Part shown: positions 59,912-64,000 of the stretch, piece by piece
How positions within the stretch are numbered: position 1 is the first letter of the stretch
Layout of the letters: each line of letters opens with the position of its first letter
Source: Dryocola sp051307055
GTDB taxonomy: Bacteria; Pseudomonadota; Gammaproteobacteria; Enterobacterales; Enterobacteriaceae
Direction of reading: 5' to 3'
Assembly (NCBI RefSeq): GCF_051307055.1
Contig: NZ_CP149994.1
Location: 1,240,001 to 1,304,000, forward strand
Length of the DNA: 64,000 bases
Made by a program: the position numbers and the translations under genes
Notes under the pieces: model-generated
Seen by the model: only the letters and a program-made list of their open reading frames with translations
Databases searched by the model: none
What the model was told of the DNA's origin: nothing

Positions 59912-60826
59912 TTATTGAATCAAACGCTTAATAAAACCACGCACCCACATCAGCGCCGCATCGCTGTTATGGCGCTGATGCCATAATAAAGCCACCTCAA
60001 ACGGGGCCACATCGAGCGGTACCGGGCTGCTTTGTAAGCCCCATGTCTTCTGCCAGTTTTCACTCAGCCCCTGCGGCACGGTAGCCAGCGCGGGCATTTG
60101 CATCAGCAGGCCAGGCAGGGCGGCGAAATGCGGCGTGGTGTAACAAATCTCTCGCCTGTGGCCAAGTTTTGCCAGCAGCGTGTCGATATGGCTGCTGGTA
60201 GCTTCCCGATAGCTCACCAGCACGTGCTGCTGTGCGGCGTAAGCCTCAGGAGTTAAAGGGGCTTCAGGCTGAAGCTGGGAAGGATGCCAGAGGGTAACAA
60301 ACCCCATCGGCGTGAGAATTTCTCGCTCCATCCAGCGTGCGGACTGGCTCGCCACGCTAATCGCCATATCCAGATCGCCGCCTTCCAGACGTTGTGCGTC
60401 GGTGAACGGGTCGCTTGCCACCACGTTCAGACGCACGCCCGGCGCTTCTGCACGCAGGGCGGGCACCAGAAGCGGCATCAGCCACATTTCTACCCAATCC
60501 GTCATGCCGAGAGTGACGGTGGTCTTCGCGTTGGCCGGATTAAACTCCGCCTGCTGAAAAAGAGCGCTTTGCAGCTGCTCCAGCAGCGGCATCAGTTCGG
60601 TGTGTAATTCAGTAGCGCGGGCGGTGGGCTGCATGCGGTGGCCGCTGCGAATAAACAGCGGATCGTCGAACATTTCCCGCAGGCGCGCCAGCGAACCGCT
60701 CACCGCAGGCTGGCCGAGATGGAGCTTATCCGCCGCCAGCGAAACGCTCTGCTCGCGAAACAGCACCGCAAAGGCGATCAATAAGTTAAGGTCGATTTTG
60801 CGGAAATCATTCTCTTTGATAGTCAT
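59912..60826 (-). CDS. LysR-family transcriptional regulator
   Basis: 304 aa from ATG 60826 (GGAGAAATA upstream; the frame reaches 60841). An N-terminal winged HTH (about 8-65: DLNLLIAFAVLFREQSVSLAADKLHLGQPAVSGSLARLREMF) is followed by a substrate-binding domain (about 92-300). It is divergent from a secreted metallo-beta-lactamase-fold gene, 78 bases away, which is the likely target. Ligand unknown; no close named relative recognised. Confidence 0.9.
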   Translation of the reverse strand: MTIKENDFRKIDLNLLIAFAVLFREQSVSLAADKLHLGQPAVSGSLARLREMFDDPLFIRSGHRMQPTARATELHTELMPLLEQLQSALFQQAEFNPANAKTTVTLGMTDWVEMWLMPLLVPALRAEAPGVRLNVVASDPFTDAQRLEGGDLDMAISVASQSARWMEREILTPMGFVTLWHPSQLQPEAPLTPEAYAAQQHVLVSYREATSSHIDTLLAKLGHRREICYTTPHFAALPGLLMQMPALATVPQGLSENWQKTWGLQSSPVPLDVAPFEVALLWHQRHNSDAALMWVRGFIKRLIQ

Positions 60827-60831
60827 TATTT

Positions 60832-60847
60832 CTCCAATCAATTGGAG
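60832..60847. promoter_or_regulatory. Inverted repeat between lysR and the MBL-fold gene
   Basis: CTCCAAT (60832-60838), CA, ATTGGAG (60841-60847). It overlaps the lysR ribosome site and faces the MBL-fold promoter, as expected for LysR autorepression and target activation. The role is inferred from position. Confidence 0.5.
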
Positions 60848-60904
60848 TGATAATAAAGCCCTGGCGATACTGTCCGCAAGCGCAAACCACTTGCTGAGGA
60901 CAAG

Positions 60905-61861
60905 ATGAAAATTCCACTGACAATTTTAGCCCTGATGGCCGGCGGCGCCCTTGCCACCAGCGTGCCTGCAAAACCGCTGCCGATTAGCCAGCAGCAGGCT
61001 CCCGGCTACTATCGCATGATGCTGGGAGAGTGGCAGATTACCGCCGTGTCCGACGGCACCGTGGTGGTGCCGCTCGATAAGCTGCTGACCAATATCTCTC
61101 CACAAAAGCTCCGGCAGCGTATGGCGGCAGACAATATGACGCCAGCGGCAGAAACCTCCATCAACACCTTTGTGATTAATACCGGCAAGCAGGTGATTCT
61201 GGTGGATACCGGCGCAGGAGCGCTGTTTGGCGAGGCAGGCGGGCATTTACTGGCTAACCTGCGTGCGGCTGGTTTCCCGCCAGAAAGTATCGATTTGGTT
61301 CTGCTTACGCACATTCACGGCGATCATTCCGGCGGCGTGGAACACAGCGGTAAACCTGCGTTTCCGAATGCCACGGTGCTCGTGGAACAAAAAGATGTGG
61401 ACTGGTGGCTAAACCCGGCCAATATCAACAAGGTTGAAGACAGCCAGCGTCACACTTTTGCCGACTCTGAGAAAACCATGCGCCCGGTTATCGACGCGGG
61501 TAAGCTGCAGACGTTCCATGCCCCGACGGAAATCATTCCGGGCATCGAAGCCATTTCCGCCGCAGGACATACGCCGGGTAGCGTCATATATCGCGTCAGC
61601 AACGGCGGACAAACCATGTTGCTATGGGGCGATATTATTCATGCGAAAGCGGTGCAGATGCCGGATCCGGACGTGGCGATTCATTTCGATGTGGATCGGA
61701 AGCAGGCGGTAGCAAACCGGGAACGCGTGCTTAAAGAAGCGGCGCAGGAAGGCGTTTGGATCGCTGCGGCGCATATTTCATTTCCGGGCATTGGGCATGT
61801 TCAGAAGGAGGGGGACGGATACCGTTGGGTGCCGGTAAATTACAGCGCTAAAGCGCAATAA
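60905..61861 (+). CDS. Secreted metallo-beta-lactamase-fold hydrolase
   Basis: 318 aa. Signal peptide (MKIPLTILALMAGGALATSVPA) followed by an MBL domain: THIHGDHSGG metal motif (HxHxDH, about 136-145), further His in SAAGHTPGSVIY, Asp in LLWGDIIHA and a late His in AAAHISFPG. Layout resembles lactonase/methyl-parathion-hydrolase-type enzymes rather than antibiotic-hydrolysing class B enzymes; substrate unknown. ATG follows TGAGGACAAG. Convergent with yohP. Confidence 0.9.
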   Translation: MKIPLTILALMAGGALATSVPAKPLPISQQQAPGYYRMMLGEWQITAVSDGTVVVPLDKLLTNISPQKLRQRMAADNMTPAAETSINTFVINTGKQVILVDTGAGALFGEAGGHLLANLRAAGFPPESIDLVLLTHIHGDHSGGVEHSGKPAFPNATVLVEQKDVDWWLNPANINKVEDSQRHTFADSEKTMRPVIDAGKLQTFHAPTEIIPGIEAISAAGHTPGSVIYRVSNGGQTMLLWGDIIHAKAVQMPDPDVAIHFDVDRKQAVANRERVLKEAAQEGVWIAAAHISFPGIGHVQKEGDGYRWVPVNYSAKAQ

Positions 61862-61887
61862 CGCTATCAACGGCAGCGGATTAAAGC

Positions 61888-61915
61888 AGGGCGGGTAAGC
61901 GTTGCGCCACCCGCC
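61888..61915. repeat. Single REP element between the MBL-fold gene and yohP
   Basis: GGCGGGT (61890-61896) and ACCCGCC (61909-61915) pair around AAGCGTTGCGCC. It sits in the convergent gap and may protect or end both transcripts. Confidence 0.75.
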
Positions 61916-61922
61916 ACAACGA

Positions 61923-62006
61923 TCAGAATATCATTTTGAATACGCCGGTAACGACCAGTAAACCAATTATAAAGATGATGAGAACTGCCCATAAAATAAT
62001 TTTCAT
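61923..62006 (-). CDS. yohP: YohP, 27-residue membrane protein
   Basis: 27 aa, one hydrophobic helix (IILWAVLIIFIIGLLVVTGVF) between MK and a KMIF end. It differs from my recollection of E. coli YohP at a single position (Ile for Leu at residue 13). GGGAG lies 6 bases before ATG 62006. In E. coli the mRNA is membrane-targeted and the protein inserts through SecYEG/YidC; function is not settled. It lies near yohF and dusC, as in E. coli. Confidence 0.92.
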   Translation of the reverse strand: MKIILWAVLIIFIIGLLVVTGVFKMIF

Positions 62007-62125
62007 TAATGCTCCCTATTTTTCGCTGATGTTCAGTCAGTATAGGCAAGGATGCGCGAAGCGGGGGAAGTTGCCTCTCCAGAAACGGAATTTTTAGAGA
62101 ATAAAAGGGCTGGAAATCAGGGAGA

Positions 62126-62258
62126 TTAGCTTCTACGGGCGGCCAGCAGGAAGATCGCCGGGCGTTCTTTTTCTTCAGCAAGCGCCGGGTTTTGGGCGTT
62201 TTGTTCGGCGCCCGGTCCCCACTCGTCGAGTTTTTCAATAATAAGGATGGTGGCAGTT
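62126..62258 (-). pseudogene. C-terminal remnant of a SAM-dependent methyltransferase
   Basis: A minus-strand frame ending TAA at 62126-62128 reads ETATILIIEKLDEWG, then PGAEQNAQNPALAEEKE and RPAIFLLAARRS. This has the look of the C-terminus of a class I SAM-dependent methyltransferase family (pattern EEWGP...PELAEERERPMFLLVAARR). A stop at 62276-62278 closes the frame and the rest of the gene is missing; its upstream sequence is replaced by the NTF2-like gene. No start codon or ribosome site is present. Confidence 0.7.
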
Positions 62259-62726
62259 TCAGAAACCAAAGCTGCTTAGTTCAGGATGATCGTCCGGGCG
62301 TCGGCCCAGCGGCCAGAAGAAGGCGCGTTGCTCAGGTTTAATCGGGCAATCATTAATGCAGGCGTGACGGTTTACCATCAAACCCTGCTCGTTGAACGCC
62401 CAGTTTTCATTACCGAAGCTGCGGTACCAGTTGCCTGAATCGTCGTGCCATTCATAGGCGAAACGTACCGCGATACGGTTGCCGTCAAACGCCCACAGCT
62501 CCTTGATGAGCCGGTACTCCAGTTCGCGCTGCCATTTGCGCTGCAGAAAATCTGTTACCGCTTCTCTGCCTTCAACAAATTCTGCCCGGTTACGCCAGTG
62601 TGTATCTATGGAATAAACCTGTGATACGCGCTCGGGGTCGCGGCTGTTCCAGGCATCTTCTGCGAGGCGGACTTTTTCGCGTGCGGTTTCGCGGGTAAAC
62701 GGCGGGACAGGGATTCTGACAGACAT
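62259..62726 (-). CDS. NTF2-like protein (DUF1348 family)
   Basis: 155 aa from ATG 62726 (GGAGAGCGCC upstream). Cone-shaped NTF2-like fold predicted from the DUF1348 pattern: ETAREKVRLAEDAWNSRDPERVSQVYSIDTHWRNRAEFVEGREAV, then AVRFAYEWHDDSGNWYRSFGNENWAF. No catalytic role is established. It is divergent from a TetR gene over two operator-like repeats, so it is probably the TetR target and induced by a ligand. Confidence 0.88.
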   Translation of the reverse strand: MSVRIPVPPFTRETAREKVRLAEDAWNSRDPERVSQVYSIDTHWRNRAEFVEGREAVTDFLQRKWQRELEYRLIKELWAFDGNRIAVRFAYEWHDDSGNWYRSFGNENWAFNEQGLMVNRHACINDCPIKPEQRAFFWPLGRRPDDHPELSSFGF

Positions 62727-62744
62727 GGCGCTCTCCGGATGTTG

Positions 62745-62801
62745 GTAGACAAGGCTGTCTACACCACTATCCTGAAGCATGTAGACAGATTTGTCTACAT
62801 G
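62745..62801. promoter_or_regulatory. Two inverted-repeat operators between the NTF2-like gene and tetR
   Basis: O1: GTAGACA (62745-62751), AGGC, TGTCTAC (62756-62762). O2: CATGTAGACA (62778-62787), GATT, TGTCTACATG (62792-62801). Same core and same 4-base spacer, with centres 36 bases apart. They lie between the divergent starts and are the expected binding sites of the TetR-family product next door. Confidence 0.85.
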
Positions 62802-62832
62802 CGGCATGATTGGCCTCCAGCCAGGAGGAACC

Positions 62833-63390
62833 ATGCCCGTCACGCAATTAAATGCTCACGATCGAATTTTGCACACCGCCCACAACCTCTTCTATCGCGA
62901 CGGTATTCGTGCCACAGGGATCGATAAAATCATCAGGGAAGCGGGCGTGACAAAAGTGACCTTCTATCGCCACTTTCCGGCGAAGGACGCTTTGATTTGT
63001 GCTTTCCTGCACTATCGCCACGAACGCTGGATCGGCTGGTTCCGCACTACGCTTGCCCGGGAAATTACGCTGCGCCATAGTTTGGCCGCGGCCCTTTGCG
63101 CCACGCTGGATGAGTGGTTCCGCAGCGACTCATTTCGGGGCTGCGCATTTATTAATACCGCGGTGGAGCTGGCGGATGCCTTGCCCGCAAGCCTTGCTCT
63201 TGCTCAAAGCCACAAGCAGGAAATGACCGCCGTCCTGGCGGCGTATCTGCCGGAAGATGAAGCCGGACGCCGACAGGCAGCGATAATCGCAATGGGGATT
63301 GACGGCGCCATTGTTAAGGCCCAGCGTGAGGCTCAGCCGGAGGAAGCTATAAACGTATTGCGTGATTATCTTGAGCTGCTGTCGATTTAA
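62833..63390 (+). CDS. TetR-family transcriptional regulator
   Basis: 185 aa from ATG 62833, with AGGAGG upstream. N-terminal HTH (about 8-55: RILHTAHNLFYRDGIRATGIDKIIREAGVTKVTFYRHFPAKDALI) and a C-terminal ligand domain with GCAFINTAVEL, a pattern common in TetR proteins that control NTF2/alkene-type small operons. It probably represses itself and the divergent NTF2-like gene through O1 and O2. Ligand unknown. Confidence 0.92.
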   Translation: MPVTQLNAHDRILHTAHNLFYRDGIRATGIDKIIREAGVTKVTFYRHFPAKDALICAFLHYRHERWIGWFRTTLAREITLRHSLAAALCATLDEWFRSDSFRGCAFINTAVELADALPASLALAQSHKQEMTAVLAAYLPEDEAGRRQAAIIAMGIDGAIVKAQREAQPEEAINVLRDYLELLSI

Positions 63391-63518
63391 GCGGTGGATT
63401 TACAGATTTATTTCCTCGTCATAAGTGAAAGCTTTTAGGCTAAGCGCTGGCCGTCGGCTAATTGTTTCCCACCTCCTATACTTAGTTTTCTGCTCTTAAA
63501 CTTGTCCGGGAGGTGGTG

Positions 63519-64000
63519 ATGAGTACGGCTAATAAAGTAGTTATCGTAACGGCGTCGGATTCCGGCATCGGCAAAAAATGCGCGCTGATGCTCGCTGAGC
63601 AGGGTTACGACGTTGGGATCACCTGGCACTCCGATGAGAAGGGCGCGGAAGAAACTGCGCGGGAAGTGCGTGGCCTGGGGCGGCGCGCTGAAACGGCTCA
63701 TCTTGATTTAGGAAATTTACCTGACGGGGCGGCCGGCATTGACGAGCTGATAAGCCGCTTCGGAAGAATCGATGCCCTGGTGAACAACGCTGGCGCAATG
63801 AGTAAAAACCCTTTCCTGGAGGTCACGCTGGACGAATGGCGCAAACTGTTTACCGTTGACGTGGACGGCGCGTTTTTGTGCTCGCAAAAAGCGGCGCGCG
63901 CTATGGTTGCGCAAGGAAGCGGAGGACGGATTGTGAATATCACCTCCGTTCATGAACATACGCCGTTGCCTGAAGCCTGCGCCTATACTGCGGCAAAACA
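63519..64000 (+). CDS. yohF: YohF-like short-chain dehydrogenase (cut by window end)
   Basis: At least 160 aa, open to the last base. SDR motifs: TASDSGIGKKCAL (nucleotide-binding TGxxxGIG type, with Ser for Gly as in E. coli YohF), DLGNLP, NNAG in LVNNAGAMSK, and active-site Ser followed by Tyr-Lys (ITSVHEHTPLPEACAYTAAK). Very close to E. coli YohF, an SDR linked to acetoin/diacetyl reduction. GGGAGGTGG precedes ATG 63519; a lone TATACT at 63477-63482 may be the -10. The C-terminal part is outside the window. Confidence 0.93.
   Translation, partial: MSTANKVVIVTASDSGIGKKCALMLAEQGYDVGITWHSDEKGAEETAREVRGLGRRAETAHLDLGNLPDGAAGIDELISRFGRIDALVNNAGAMSKNPFLEVTLDEWRKLFTVDVDGAFLCSQKAARAMVAQGSGGRIVNITSVHEHTPLPEACAYTAAK

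Noticed and set aside
61867..62238. 123-aa minus-strand frame covering the yohP region.
   Set aside because: It runs in another frame over yohP and over the methyltransferase remnant and has no start signal; yohP itself explains the conserved part.
52816..64000. Prophage, integrative element or insertion sequence as carrier of the bgl/MBL/TetR block.
   Set aside because: No integrase, transposase, terminal inverted repeats or target duplications seen; the tRNA genes in the window lie elsewhere. Only REP elements mark the edges.

Overview
The window is chromosomal DNA of an enteric bacterium (Enterobacteriaceae). GC content is moderately high, and nearly every gene has a recognisable E. coli K-12 counterpart in the same order: tol-pal, tRNA-Lys, nadA-pnuC, aroG, gpmA, galETKM, modEF/modABC, bioA/bioBFCD, uvrB, moaABCDE, ybhL to cecR and rhlE. 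Several insertions and a junction absent from K-12 point to a relative such as Enterobacter, Kosakonia or Klebsiella. The genus cannot be fixed from sequence reading alone.

Layout. 1-4797: end of tolQ, then tolR-tolA-tolB-pal-cpoB, the envelope-spanning Tol-Pal machine. 4962-5880: three identical tRNA-Lys(UUU) genes separated and followed by four copies of a structured repeat ending in tRNA 3' sequence, closed by a terminator. 6019-11437: nadA-pnuC (NAD), zitB (zinc efflux), ybgS, aroG (TyrR box) and gpmA (Fur box). 11647-15998: galE-galT-galK-galM on the minus strand with the GalR/CRP control region. 16129-21405: modF, modE, acrZ and modABC (ModE operator). 21419-22049: a REP-type tandem array. 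22060-26669: ybhA, pgl, ybhC, ybhB and a DJ-1/PfpI gene not expected here. 26740-31725: divergent bioA and bioBFCD around a BirA operator.

31726-34285 is an accessory pocket between bioD and uvrB: a small Cys-rich HicA-like protein with an HTH partner, and an orphan UrtE-like ABC ATPase with eroded motifs. It is followed by the DnaA-box/LexA control region of uvrB. 36303-37136 is a 13-copy, 64-bp REP array. ybhK and the Moco-biosynthesis operon moaABCDE (ModE operator plus Moco riboswitch) follow, then ybhL, ybhN-clsB-ybhP, ybhQ, cecR-ybhGFSR and rhlE.

From 52816 the order departs from K-12: dusC, yohP and yohF, which sit together near 47 min in E. coli, lie here directly beyond rhlE. Between dusC and yohP is an insertion. 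Its core is a beta-glucoside operon with three BglG-type RAT/terminator switches. The first RAT precedes a secreted SurE-family protein, the second bglG, the third bglF-bglB. After it come a REP array, a LysR regulator divergent from a secreted metallo-beta-lactamase-fold hydrolase, yohP (27 aa), a methyltransferase remnant, and a divergent NTF2-like/TetR pair with two operators. The window ends inside yohF.

The observations most worth following are the RAT-controlled secreted SurE-like gene, the candidate toxin-antitoxin-like pair after bioD, the tRNA-Lys spacer repeats, and the two large REP arrays.
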